Source of the DNA: Melanocharis versteri
Taxonomy: Eukaryota; Chordata; Aves; Passeriformes; Melanocharitidae
DNA length: 64,000 bases
Direction: 5' to 3'
NCBI GenBank assembly: GCA_013397845.1
Contig: VZTG01010139.1
Coordinates: 62,001-126,000, forward strand
The notes beneath the pieces were generated by a model. It made no database searches and was not told where the DNA came from. It worked only from the letters and a program-made list of their open reading frames with translations. Of this stretch, positions 51,645 to 62,157 are shown piece after piece (position 1 is the stretch's first letter; each line of letters opens with the position of its first letter). The translations under genes and the position numbers were made by a program.

Positions 51645-52086
51645 TTTCATTAGTAAATTTGCGGATGACACTAAGCTGGGAGCGTGTGTTGATCTGTTGG
51701 AGGGTAGGAGGGCTCTGCAGAGAGACCTGGAATGGTTAGATAGATGGGCTGAGTCCAACAGGATGAAGTTTAACCAGTCCAAGTGCCGAGTCCTGCATTT
51801 TGGCCGCAATAACCCCCTGCAACGCTATAGGCTGGGGACAGAGTGGCTGGAGAGTGCCCAGGCAGAAAGAGANAAACTGGATTACCAACCCAGGGGAGTT
51901 TGGAGAACAGAACATCTTTGCCACGTGGTGACGGAACAAAAGAAGGGTTTGATGGCCAGGTTGGATGGGACTTGGAGCAACCTGGGAGAGTGGGAGAAGT
52001 CCCTGCCCAGGGCAGGGTGTGGAAAGGAATTGGTTTAAGTTCCTTTCCAACCCAAACCATTCTGGGATTCTGGGATTCTGTGGTTA
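51645..52086 (+). pseudogene. CR1 copy with RT remnant and internal deletion
   Basis: The first 230 bases keep an open piece of the CR1 reverse-transcriptase frame: the end of the catalytic region ('FADDTKLGACVDLLEG') followed by 'MKFNQSKCRVLHFGRNNP', a hallmark of CR1 ORF2. At the undetermined base 51873 the homology stops. About 75 unfamiliar bases follow, then the CR1 3' end resumes at about 51955 ('gatggccaggttggatggga') and finishes 'ttctgggattctgggattct'. The copy thus lacks the C-terminal part of ORF2. It is dead, but the frame is still open for 113 codons. Confidence 0.85.
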
Positions 52087-52157
52087 CTTCATTGGTGTTG
52101 ACACCAGGTAAGTGGTTAAACTCTAATACCCATAAAAACCCAGATTCTTCCTATCTT

Positions 52158-52266
52158 GAAAATAAAATAAAATAATAAAAATAAAATAAAATAAAATAAA
52201 ATAAAATAAAATAAAATAAAATAAAATAAAATAAAATAAAATAAAATAAAACAAAATGAAATAAAA
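52158..52266. repeat. AAAAT pentanucleotide microsatellite
   Basis: About 20 units of 'aaaat' with one early interruption ('aataataaaaat') and two late substitutions ('aaaacaaaatgaaat'). It starts about 70 bases after the 3' end of the CR1 copy. The minus-strand Phe-Tyr-Ile repeat frame is an artefact. Confidence 0.95.
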
Positions 52267-54226
52267 ACCAACTCTAATGGAATATATGGTGCTATGCCAC
52301 AAGCTGGAAAACACGAAGAAAAATGTTCAGATGATTGAATAGATCAATCTTTTCATTTAAATATTGAAAGATGGGAAAGAAAGTTGTTAGTACTCCAACT
52401 GAAAGGCTCAGCCCTTCCAATGAGTTAAATACCGAGAATAATCCCATGTCTGTGGAGTGTACAGCATAAAACAATTATATATTTACACAGTTTAGATTTA
52501 GATATTAAAATAAGTCTTACACAAAAAGAATCATTGGATTTTACACTTTAAAACTTCCCTTGCATTATTTTGATGGTTTTTGTTCCTTTGAAGCTGAGGA
52601 AAACAGCTCTAAATACAAATGACCTTTCCTCATCTTTCCCCATGTCAGACTGGTTTGTTTTGCCAGGTTTAGGTGATTCTGGATGAACTCAGACTTCTCC
52701 ACTCTTTCACCTACATCTGGAGAAAAATACAAAAAAATTTCACTGATTCAATTTGAAAAAGGGCTACAAATGCAATGAAAAAGGATGTTGCAGCAGTCAG
52801 AACATTTATCTGAAAAAAAAAAAAAAAGATAAAGAAATGAAGAAAAAAACCCAGAAGAATTAAGAGCGTTTCTTGCTTCAGAAGATTATTTGTGCTGGGC
52901 TACACTAGAAAATCCTCCAGCCTTGTAAACAACGATTCAGCTCCCTCTCCTCCCTCCCTTTTCCTGAGCATCCTCAAGATTATGAAGGATCCGAAAACTT
53001 TTGAGGCCACCTGAACAAGACAGCCAGGTAAATCCTATTGTCATGTATGGCTACAGAATCATCAGGGCTTATTTGTTCAAGTCCTAGTATCACCTTTGAA
53101 AATGAGTGTCGTAATTGATAAAATTTCTCTCTAGGCCTTTTCTATCATTATTCTTCCTTTCAAACAGAGAGCAATATTGATTCTGAGGTAAAGAAATATA
53201 TTAATAACTCTGAAATGCTCAGATGGTGTATTATAGTATATATTACAGTATTTTTAGATTCACTGCAAAGGCTATTTTTCCTTGCTGCTTTAGTGGTTGG
53301 CAGCGAAGATGCACAGCCAAGGAGCAGTTCTGGCCAGCTGTGCCAGCTGTCACGCAGCTTAATAAAAAGCACTCAGGAAGGAGCAGAAATTATATTAAAT
53401 TGTTGCTCCGATGTAATGTGACCGCTAACTTGGATTGTGTCTCCAATTCACTCAATTTAATTTGCATTCTAATCCATTTTTAGTCTGAAAAACATTTAAG
53501 TACATTGATTGATGTTCTAAAGGAGAAAGTGCTCGAGCATTCTGTAGATGTGCTGAGTTCCCACTGTGAAAATTGGGCTGTGTTTTTACTGGAAAAGGTA
53601 AAAGTTGCAGAACCATGATGATATATTTCCTTTTCCATAAACTCATAGCATTTGTTAGCATTATTTTGTCATACATTGTTGACGTGTGTCTCTGCCCCTG
53701 CAGAACAGTACAGAAAAAATTATATTGATACAAAACTGAGACCATATTTATGGGAAAAACAGCTTTGTGTAAGTGATTGAAAATGAAATACATTTTAGCC
53801 CAGTGTATGATATGCTTAAGGATCTTTTCTATTTCTGTTTAAAAGTTGAACTAAATCATTCTTGCTTGTCACCAAACCTTTCTTTTTTTACCTCTGGTGG
53901 CAGAAGTACGACAAAGAAAATTAACTGACATTTCAGTATATATGGTATTTCTGCTTTGCTTTATGTTTGGGTTGGTTTGGTTTGTTTCCCCAATAGTGTA
54001 GTCGTTGTCTCACATATTTATTCTTTTTAAGGAGTTCTCATGGGCCTGACTTAGGAAAAAAAGTGTTGTAAGGGAAGCCTTTGAAGAGCTTGGGATGTCA
54101 GAAGTTAAAAGCGAGCACCGTGGAGCTGTTATGTTACTTGACATAACAAGTACAGTGAGTTACAAATAAAGAATTAAATTATATGGCCCACTGGGCTCTT
54201 CTCTGTACTGAATTTGTGCTTTACTA
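52267..54226. other. Unique sequence
   Basis: AT-rich with a poly-A run near 52814-52828. Frames such as 53452-53793 (minus) are unsupported. Nothing recognised. Confidence 0.4.
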
Positions 54227-54424
54227 ATGGTGAAAGGAGGGCGCAGCCAGGTGGGGGTCAGGATCTACTTCCAGGGAACGAGGAATGGGACGAGAGGAAA
54301 TGGCCTCAAGTTGTGCCAGGGGAGGCTCAGGTTGGACATCAGGAGGAGTTTCCTCACAGAAAGGGTGGCCAGGGATTGGAAGGGGCTGCCCAGGGAGGTG
54401 ATGGAGTTCCCATCCTGGAAGGTG
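54227..54424 (+). mobile_element. CR1 3' UTR/RT-end fragment (distinct subfamily)
   Basis: 'cgaggaatgggacgagagga', 'aatggcctcaagttgtgcca', 'ggctcaggttggacatcagg', 'gtttcctcacagaaagggtg' and 'gggctgcccagggaggtgat' represent the CR1 stretch that spans the end of ORF2 and the start of the 3' UTR. The wording differs from the 16288 type, so it belongs to another subfamily. The final tail after 'catcctggaaggtgtcc' is missing. Confidence 0.85.
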
Positions 54425-54529
54425 TCCTTCTTTATTTTTTACGTAAGAACAGATACTAAAAAGAAAGGAGCAATAATATAAAAATTTCCTATACGAAACA
54501 GCTTTTTCCTCTGCATGGAGAAGACATAT

Positions 54530-54535
54530 TTTATT
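54530..54535 (-). promoter_or_regulatory. Candidate polyadenylation signal AATAAA
   Basis: The plus strand reads TTTATT, so the minus strand has AATAAA about 95 bases after the stop codon of the candidate terminal exon (54988-54629). Spacing is what a short 3' UTR would have. In AT-rich DNA this hexamer is common, so it supports the exon only modestly. Confidence 0.4.
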
Positions 54536-54628
54536 TTAAACTTTAATACAGCAACTTCATTCCTCACAGTGTGTAGGAACCAACTATATTAATGATATTT
54601 TCAGCTCAGACTGAGGTGGCTTGGTCTA

Positions 54629-54988
54629 TTAATGTTCATTGTCAATGTCTAATCCAGAAGCAGTAGGATGAACTCTGCCTGCCACTAATGCTCCATTTCT
54701 GTCTCTTTGTGTGGTTATCTCTGCAGGAGAATGTGCTGGATGAGCCACTGGAAACAGATGTACAACACCAGATGAAAAAGTGCTGCCTCGTGCTGGATTT
54801 TCGTGGGCAGCTGGTGTTATACCTTTTAAATGTCTCTTTATGTTTGCCAGAATAGCATAATAGTCAATTCTCTCCTCAATCACAAGCTGCCTGCTCTGGG
54901 TAAATAGGAAGGTGTTACATCTATTTCTCTCTCTGTAACAGAGCCTTTCTAGTTCATCCATTAGTTTCACACTAATACAGATTAAAAT
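54629..54988 (-). CDS. Candidate terminal coding exon, protein not recognised
   Basis: On the minus strand a polypyrimidine tract (55010-54991, read 'gtttttttccttcgcttctg') is followed by the acceptor TAG. From 54988 an open frame runs in phase 0 for 119 codons to TAA at 54631-54629. The acceptor itself supplies the only upstream in-frame stop, as for a true internal-to-terminal exon boundary. The predicted peptide is well mixed. It has a charged, helix-like first half containing 'DELERLCYRERNRC' and 'QLVIEERIDYYAILANIKRH', then a Pro/Ala/His-rich, probably disordered tail ending 'LDIDNEH'. AATAAA follows about 95 bases later. I cannot name the family. A decayed retrocopy or chance frame is possible. 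Upstream exons would lie at higher coordinates, possibly outside the window. Confidence 0.5.
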   Translation of the reverse strand: MLICISVKLMDELERLCYRERNRCNTFLFTQSRQLVIEERIDYYAILANIKRHLKGITPAAHENPARGSTFSSGVVHLFPVAHPAHSPAEITTQRDRNGALVAGRVHPTASGLDIDNEH

Positions 54989-55221
54989 CTACAGAAGCGA
55001 AGGAAAAAAACATCCAAACTAAGTTCTGTACAAGTACCCAAAATAGCAAAAACTGAAGACACAATTCCTGCCGTACATGAAGCAGATTGCAGTTGTTTGG
55101 TTGGCTGTTCCTTCATAGTTTGTTTTTTTTTTAATTGAATTACTTTGTGTCTTTATCCTAGAGCATTCTTCCAGGGTCACTTTTCCTTGAAGATGCCTTA
55201 ATATTATGCACATAGATATAA

Positions 55222-55290
55222 TCATGGAATCACAGAATTGTTTATTGCAAGGCACCTTAAAGACCACCTGGTTTCAACCCCCTGGTTGAT
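55222..55290 (-). mobile_element. CR1 3' tail
   Basis: 'aatcatggaatcacagaatt', 'gcaaggcaccttaaagacca' and 'cctggtttcaaccccctgg' form a minus-strand CR1 end of about 70 bases. Confidence 0.8.
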
Positions 55291-55589
55291 TCCTGAACCT
55301 TTCCTCATATCAAGTAGCATTTCATTCCTTATGTTGCTCCATCAGCTAAGAGATCACAGGGAAAGACAAAATTTTCCATTCTTGGAAAATTAGAGTTTGA
55401 CCCTGAATAAAGCGCTAGTCTCTGAGATTGAACTGCGCAAAGCCTGAACCATTGAACAGCCCCAAGCACAGAGAAATTCAGGTTTTACCCTTGCCCTGAG
55501 ACTGGCTCTCTGAAAATGCTGTGAGCTTGCATTGCTGGGTGTTCCTTGCTGGAATCAGGGACTTAAGTGTCCTGTGCAGAAATACATAA

Positions 55590-55662
55590 TCACAGGATCA
55601 GTAAGGTTGGAAAAGACCCTCAGGATCATCAAGTCCAACCCTTGGTGAATCCCACCATGTTC
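55590..55662 (-). mobile_element. CR1 3' tail (Y-like type)
   Basis: 'aatcacaggatcagtaaggt', 'tggaaaagaccctcaggatc' and 'atcaagtccaacccttggtg' form a minus-strand CR1 end of the subfamily with 'aagaccctcaggatcatcaag'. Confidence 0.8.
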
Positions 55663-56157
55663 AGAAGAATGCCTTTTCCTCTGCGCTATTTTCTGCAGAC
55701 TTTCTTCTGCTTCCCTTCCCCCCTTGGGATGGCCGCAGACCCACCTTCCCCTTCCTACTCCTCACAAGAAGGTCAGTAGAAGCTCTTGAAAATGAAAGGA
55801 AGGTTGGGTGATGCCTTTATCCATGCTGGGTAGGAAGAGGGTTGCATTGGTGGTGAGAAGGTGCATCCCAAAGAAGGGAAATCCACTCTAAGGACTCTGG
55901 GAGACAGGAGGGAGTCAAGATGTGATTCAGAGGGAAATTTTGCTCCTGCTAAAGTCCTGATGACAAATCCACTACAACATGCCCTCTGAACTCTCCTCTT
56001 ACCCAGACTGTTGGCTGCGAGGTGATGATTCCAGCGCCGTTCCATGGGACACAGCATGGAAAACACACAATGGCAAGGAAGGTTTGGAATTTATGCCAAA
56101 GGATGTCACAGGTGACACAGTTGTCCAAGAAGCAGCTAAGCCAAGTAACAGATGAAA

Positions 56158-56240
56158 AGTCACAGAATCACAGAATGGTTTGAGTTGGAAGGGACCTTAA
56201 AAGTCATCTGGTTCCAACCCTTCGGGAAATGTCCACTTTG
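56158..56240 (-). mobile_element. CR1 3' tail
   Basis: 'agtcacagaatcacagaatg', 'gtttgagttggaagggacct' and 'aaaagtcatctggttccaac' form a minus-strand CR1 end with intact terminal repeats. Confidence 0.88.
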
Positions 56241-57210
56241 GATAAAACACATCAAGATCAGGAGATTTTGGAGCCCTAAATTAATGCTGGGTTAACAGTT
56301 AGTCAGGGTGTATAATTTAAACTGATACCTGGACCCTTCCTGAGAGTTTTATCTGAGCTCCTGGTGACCATTTGTGTGCCTTTAAGAACACTGAGTACCT
56401 AGCAGGTGGCTCTAGAGAAATGAGGAAAGCAGCAGCCACAAGGTCACTTCATTGTGGTTTGCTGTTTGGTGAGCTCGAAAACAATGTGAAAAGTAAGTTT
56501 TTTAAAGCTTTTCAGGAACTTATAGGATTAATACACTCCTTGAACAAGAATAATGCATTTTTAAACAACATTCAATTAAATTGGCTGTGGGTTAGAAATA
56601 CAAATATGCTTTGTGTAATTAAAATTTTCCCAAATATCTTTAATTGCTTTCTTTGATCTTAGTAAATAAGTGTTTGTTTAAGTCATCCTAAAACTGGAGG
56701 AAACTATTAATTTTGCATTTCAGGTAATTAAAACTTGCTTATGTAAAACTGTGCTGATCTGACAGAAATTGGGCTAAGGTAAAAACTTGTCAATAAACCA
56801 AAACACATGGGAGCCTTTTTATTCTTTGCTTAACTTTGATTTTAATGGAGACCTTATTGCTAATATAAATTAAATAGAAAACATACCTACTTGAGCAGAG
56901 AGGAAAAAGGTAAAATAGTAGACATGGATATATTTTCCATAATTAGGGGCCTTTTCAAGTCTTTCAGTAAAACTTTGGGGATGCATTATCTTTCCAGCTA
57001 GTAGTAATAAAATAATAATAAGTATAATAAAAAGTATAGTGTAATCTTCAAATTCCTGAACCTGAAAAGTGTGGTTTTGCTTAATATCATCATTATTTTT
57101 TTAAATAGAAATTTTATGCACAAACAATGGCAAAAAAACCCCCATAAACTACAATTTGTCTTGCAGGCAAATCTTAATGGTTACTGAAACCTTCTAGCAA
57201 ATGTTCTCTG

Positions 57211-57267
57211 CAAATATGGGGAAATATGGGCAAATATGGACAAATATGGGCAAATATGGGCAAATAT
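57211..57267. repeat. Decamer tandem repeat
   Basis: Six units of 'caaatatggg' in a row, with single substitutions in units two and three and a changed last unit ('caaatatttc'). On the minus strand this gives the Ser-Ile-Phe-Ala-His-Ile repeats of a short unsupported frame. Confidence 0.9.
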
Positions 57268-57809
57268 TTCTGTGGCTGAGAGCAGAGGACACCAGGCCAT
57301 CCCAAAACCAGCCATGGTCACCCCACCACCACAACCACTGCAAAGCAAAAATTGATATTCCAAAGTAGGGTACCTGGTTGTAGGCACTTGGGCTGGTTAG
57401 CTGTTTAAAAATAAAGAATAAAAAACATGTGTAAAAGGCCTTTCTCTGACATTAGGTCATTTTCACATTGAATTAATAACATTTTATTTGAAGATAAAAT
57501 GTAAAGGTGGAAAGACAATCAAAGTGAAATAGCACCTAGAGCTCTCACATAAATTTTTTTGCTGGAAGGAGAAAGACACCCAGATTTGTAAATAATTGCA
57601 ACTCCTTTGACAGTCCCTGATTGTTTCTGAAAAGTTTATAGGGATTAAGAAGTGATTTGTCTTGCTTCCACAGGAAGTGCTTTGCAGCCATGAATGGGTT
57701 ATATACTTTTTGTGATGGGTTTAGACAGTTCCATGAATTTACCATCCTTCTTTTGCTTCACTCACTGTTTTTAACTCTACTGATTTGAAAAGAAAAGAAA
57801 TTGGATAAA

Positions 57810-57975
57810 TAATAGGATCATAAAATCCTGGAATGGTTTGGTTTGGGAGGAGCCTTAAAGCCCATCCAGTTTCATCCACTGCCATGGGCAGGGACACCTT
57901 CCTCTATCCCAGGTTGCTCCATGCCCCGTTCAACCTGGCCTTGGATACTTCCAGGGAAGAGGAGTCCACAACCTG
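57810..57975 (-). mobile_element. CR1 3' end
   Basis: 'ggatcataaaatcctggaat', 'ggagccttaaagcccatcca', 'ccatgggcagggacaccttc', 'cccaggttgctccatgcccc' and 'caacctggccttggatactt' form a minus-strand CR1 end of about 165 bases. Confidence 0.9.
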
Positions 57976-59177
57976 GACAGATAAATATTCCTGCTAGCCA
58001 TGTTTCCATAGTTTTGAAACATTTGCACAATGAATTCTCACAGGTGACTGTTGTTTACAGTACTAGTTATGCAGGTGTGATGAATCGTGCAATAGTCTGG
58101 TTTCTATAATCTCTAAGAACTGCACTCCAAATGCTCCACCCACCCCTGCTTGTTTAGGGAGATAATGTCTCTGCCCTATACAAGAGATGCAGCTGGAAAG
58201 GGTAGTGTTACAATAACTCAGAAAATTTTTATAGTACTGTAAATGAAAATTAATTCTATGTTGGAACCAGAAGTTTTTATGACTCTTTATACGTTTTTCA
58301 CTTTAGGGATTTTTATTGACACTGTAACCTTTGGAAGAGAAGACTTTACTCATCTTTATGATTTACTGCTTCCTTATAGTCTTGGAGCAGACATTCACCT
58401 TGTTAATTGTGATGACTAAATGCTTATTTTTCAAAAAACACAAATTTAAAACAGCTCCAGAGCTGACCAAGTACAAGGCTTCTAAAGTCTTTGGCACTGG
58501 AACATAAACTTTTCACCACCATAAATTCAGATCGAGCCCCAGTCTCGCTGCCTCCAGAGAGAAGTGCAGGACTTGTCTGTACATTGTTGTTTTTATAGTA
58601 GCAAAATGTGTGAATAATGGCTTGGCAACACATACTTGGGAGAAGCAACATAAATTATCTCTGAGAGAAATAAGATATTGGTACAATAGTACAGGCTGGA
58701 GAATATAGTGAACTTTATGCAATTTGTGGGTGAGAAGATTCAGAAGTGATGGATGTCCTGTAATTACTGCGCTGAATGCAAAATATATTTTGCTTGTGTA
58801 CCCACCACTTAACTGATATATTTCCAAAATTTTGCTTAAATTTTTCATTGGTTTAATGGTTTGTGGACCCTCAGCTCTCACCCTTGAAAGAACATTTGTT
58901 GTCAAAAATGCTCCTATTCTAACACTCACTTTGATGCTTATTTCATTGTAATTCTTCCCACTTATTATATTTGAGAGAATTGCTATAATGGAAGCATTGG
59001 AGGTTCACAGATGGTTTCATCAAAATATTTAAAACATTCAGATGCTTTTATCCTGCAAGGGTTGTTACCAGGCACTTTATAGCTTTTTATCAGAAAATGC
59101 TTGGTGCTCCACCTACAAAATTTTTGCATGTTCAGATTTTTTTCCACATCAGATGCTGCTTTGAAAACTACTTTGAT
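57976..59177. other. Unique sequence
   Basis: The minus frame 58929-58513 (138 codons) is open but its predicted peptide has no recognisable motif and no strong splice signals. I see nothing else. Confidence 0.4.
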
Positions 59178-59262
59178 CTCAGAATCCCAAGGTGGTTTGG
59201 GTTGGAAGTGACCTTACCAACCATTTAGTTCCAACCCTTCTGCGTGGGCAGGGACAGCTTCC
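59178..59262 (-). mobile_element. CR1 3' tail
   Basis: 'atctcagaatcccaaggtgg', 'tttgggttggaagtgacctt' and 'gttccaacccttctgcgtgg' followed by 'gcagggacagcttccacc' form a minus-strand CR1 end. It abuts a second CR1 that begins at about 59300. Confidence 0.85.
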
Positions 59263-59299
59263 ACCAAACTTAAAGGAGAAAAACACGGCAGAATGTCTG

Positions 59300-59705
59300 G
59301 ATCATAGGAGAGTTGAGGTTGGAAAAGATACCTGGAGGTTTTCCTGTGCTGCTTCCTCAAAGCAACATCCAACAAAGTCCTTTGCTGGACTAACCCTGCT
59401 AAGTCCCTGTCCTTCTTATCCAACACATCACTCCAGCTGTGTATCCCAGTGGTGTGTGATGTGGAGAGAACACTTCCCTCGACTATGCTCTTCCCGAAGG
59501 CTACTGGCTGCCTTTGGGCACAGGGACCTTTTTTCAGCTTTGGTGCTCACCAGAACCCCCAGGTCCTTCTCTGCAGCAAAGCTGCCCTCCAGCTATGGCG
59601 CGCCCAGCAGAGCATGGATTTGTTTCTCCCCACTGGAAGGACTTAGTGCTTCCCACTGAATTTCATGAGATTCCTGTGGGAAATTCTGTAAAAATGAGAG
59701 GCTCA
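59300..59705 (-). mobile_element. Second CR1, rearranged, with RT-region piece
   Basis: The left edge 'ggatcataggagagttgagg' and 'ttggaaaagatacctggagg' is another CR1 tail. The right part (about 59545-59690) reads 'caccagaacccccaggtcct', 'tctctgcagcaaagctgccc' and 'cccactgaatttcatgagat', which match the reverse complement of the CR1 stretch in the later part of the reverse-transcriptase frame. The middle (59350-59540) is diverged. It is an old copy or two joined pieces. Confidence 0.65.
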
Positions 59706-59747
59706 CCTACTTCTCCCCAGTCGAGAGGTCTGTAGCACAGACACCAC

Positions 59748-59893
59748 AATCATGGAGTTATAGATTCACAGGATGGCTTGGGTTGGAAAGGACCTTTAAA
59801 GCTCACCTTGTTCCACCTGCTTCCATGAGCAGGGACACCTTCCACTAGACCAGGCTGCTCCAAGCCCTGTCCAGCCTGGCCTGGAACACTTAA
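59748..59893 (-). mobile_element. CR1 3' end
   Basis: 'aatcatggagttatagattc', 'ggatggcttgggttggaaag', 'gagcagggacaccttccact' and 'ccaagccctgtccagcctgg' form a minus-strand CR1 end, the third in 700 bases in the same orientation. Confidence 0.9.
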
Positions 59894-61499
59894 TATTGCC
59901 CATGTCAGTCTATTCTCTCCTGGCTCTGAGCTGGCTCATTTCCCAGTTCCTAGTTTAAAGATCTCCTTTCCAGATGGGCCAACCTAGCAAAGGTATCTTT
60001 GTCACACTTTGTCAGGTGGTTCTGGTCTCTCCTGCACTTGTCAGTCTTCAGAGATTCCTGTGTGACCATAGAAACCAAAACTTTGCTTTCACCATCGATG
60101 ATTTGACCTCCAGAGTTGTCCAGTCATCCTCAACATGACCCTCTCAGGATCAGGACACCATCTGTTCTTGACCATCACCAGATATCCAAATCAAGAAAAT
60201 TTCAGTGCAGTTGCAAATAAAACCTTCTGTTAAACATTTCTGAGACCTCATTACCCACCTCTTTTTGGTTTTCCCCAACTACACTGTGATTTAGACTTCT
60301 GTGTAGCAGACGGTGGAGGTTATGAAGTTCCATTATGCGAAAGGTCACAGAATTCTTCTGGGCATGGTTCAACTGGCATCACCCAGCTGAGGGATAGAGC
60401 TGTGCCAGCCAAAATCTTGAAAGTACTAAACTTTTAACTAAGAAATATTCTCGTATTTCACTGGATGAGCAGATGGATATGAATCAGGAGAAAATATATG
60501 TGTGCGGAAAGATTAAATAGATTTCCTTAAGGAATGTCAGGGCTATGTTAACAAACTTTAGAATGCATTGGAAGGACCTGCCAAGCTAAAAGAATTTGAG
60601 TTCTTTTTGAAGACAAAGGGTGAATATTTATGGGTGTCTGCCTTCAGGAAAAAAGGAAAGAAAAAGAATAGATATATTAAGAACATGATAAATTTCAACC
60701 ACTGTAACTTTAATTTTCTCTCCATAATTTTCTAAATCCATTAAAAGCATTCTTTCCTGCTGGAGTTCAGCACAGTAGCACCATGGCAGACTTGACATGG
60801 ATACATGTGTCACATTCCACCAACTTCCAGCTGTGTTTCTGCTTTTACGAAGTTTGCCCACGTCTGCTATCAATTTTAATAGCTGATCTAATGCTTAGTT
60901 CTAGACTTAGAGTTTACACTGGCACACAGCAGTAACATGTCTATCAAGTGAAATCTGAAATAAATTTTTCCATGCAATTATACTGTATTTAATAAGACAA
61001 TACTTTTAATCTGAAGAAGAAAGGAGATAACACATTGGAAAATTGCGATTTCCATGGACAGTTATCATTTTCTGGGTTTGAGTTTAATGAGGTCAATAAC
61101 ATAACATAAAATAGGTAATAACCTCCCAGTCTTGGAGGTGCTATTTTCTTCTGATCATTAGCAAAGTAGGAATTAGATACTCCTCAGTCCTTGTCCTGGC
61201 CTGTCGAGCTGTGTGTCCATGGAATAACTATCAGGTAATGCAATCCAAAAATAGATAAAATTAGGCTCACGTACAATCCTTAATTCTGCAAAGTGTTTGG
61301 GAAGTTACCTGAACGTGGAAATGGCCTTGAGAGGTGAAAACAAGTCTGCCCGTCTAATACCACAGTGACCACAGAGCTCAGGAACTGAGAGGGAGGATGT
61401 TCCTCATGTTTGCAAAGGATGATACCAACATATGTGACATTTATTCCCATTATTATGCTGACCTTGAGGAGTTTTCAACCAGCAGAGCATTTCCAGAAG
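59894..61499. other. Unique sequence
   Basis: No element is firmly recognised. A minus frame at about 60895-60628 has an exon-like composition and is listed among the findings. The segment 59900-60230 could be a decayed repeat, but I cannot assign it. Confidence 0.35.
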
Positions 61500-62157
61500 A
61501 TCTGTGAGCCAGCAGTGCCCTGGCAGCCAAGGGGCCAATGGGATCCTCGGGAGAGCATTTCCAGCAGGTCAGGAAAGGATTCTGCCCCTCTGCCCAGCCC
61601 TGGAGGCACCTCTGCAGTGATCCTGCCCCTCTGCCCAGCCCTGGAGGCGCCTCTGCAGTGATCCTGCCCCTCTGCCCAGCCCTGGAGGCACCTCTGCAGT
61701 GCTGTGTCCAGCTCTGGGCTCCTCCTGGAGCGGGGCCAGCGGAGGCTGCGGAGCTGAGGAAGGGCCTGGAGCATCTCGGTGCCCAGGAAAGGCTGAGGGA
61801 GCTGGGGCTGCTCAGCCTGGAGAGGAGCCCCAGCTGAGAGGGGCCCTCAGCCCTGGCTGTCCCTGGCTGCAGGGAGGGCTCCGAGCAGGGCCCAGGCTCT
61901 GCTCCAGGCCCAGCAATGGCACCAGAGCCACGGGCAGGGACTGAGCCCAGCAATTCCCCTGCACAGGAGGCACAGCTTCTGCCCTGGGCAGGGCCCAGCC
62001 CTGAGCAGATTGTGCAGAGAGGCCGTGGAGTCTCCTCCCTGGGGATATTCCAGAGCTGGGTGCACACACTCCTGTGCCCTGTGCTCTGGGATGCCCTGCT
62101 GGAGCAGGGAGGTGGCACCACATGGGCCACTGAGGGCCTTTCCAGTCTGTGATTCCA
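61500..62157 (+). pseudogene. G+C-rich CR1 3' half with RT C-terminal remnant
   Basis: Starts with the CR1 text 'gccagcagtgccctggcagc', 'caaggggccaatgggatcct' in the C-terminal part of ORF2. It continues through 'cagctctgggctcctcctgg', 'agcatctcggtgcccaggaa' and 'gctcagcctggagaggagcc', and ends in the 3' UTR at 'cctttccagtctgtgattcc'. A 41-bp segment is repeated three times inside it (61578-61700). It is much richer in G+C than neighbouring CR1 copies. A 252-codon minus frame and several plus frames across it are by-products. Its last 200 bases reappear inverted at 63779-64000. Confidence 0.88.
61578..61700 (+). repeat. 41-bp unit, three tandem copies, inside CR1
   Basis: The units 61578-61618, 61619-61659 and 61660-61700 each run from 'gat(t/c)ctgcccctctgccc' to 'cacctctgcagt'. 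They differ at one or two bases, for example 'gcgcc' in unit two. In typical CR1 this segment occurs once. Confidence 0.95.

Larger units (their letters stand above)
54989..57809. other. Probable intron or intergenic DNA with small CR1 tails
   Basis: If the exon at 54988-54629 is real, this is at least partly its upstream intron. It holds three short CR1 tails (55222-55290, 55590-55662, 56158-56240) and a decamer repeat (57211-57267). I find no convincing further exon. Confidence 0.35.

Noticed and set aside
57211..57267. Possible CRISPR-like array
   Set aside because: Units are contiguous decamers without spacers; the genome is vertebrate.
58513..58929. 138-codon minus-strand frame upstream of the candidate terminal exon
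   Set aside because: It was considered as another exon of the same gene. The predicted peptide has no recognisable pattern, and I could not find a good acceptor and donor pair around it.
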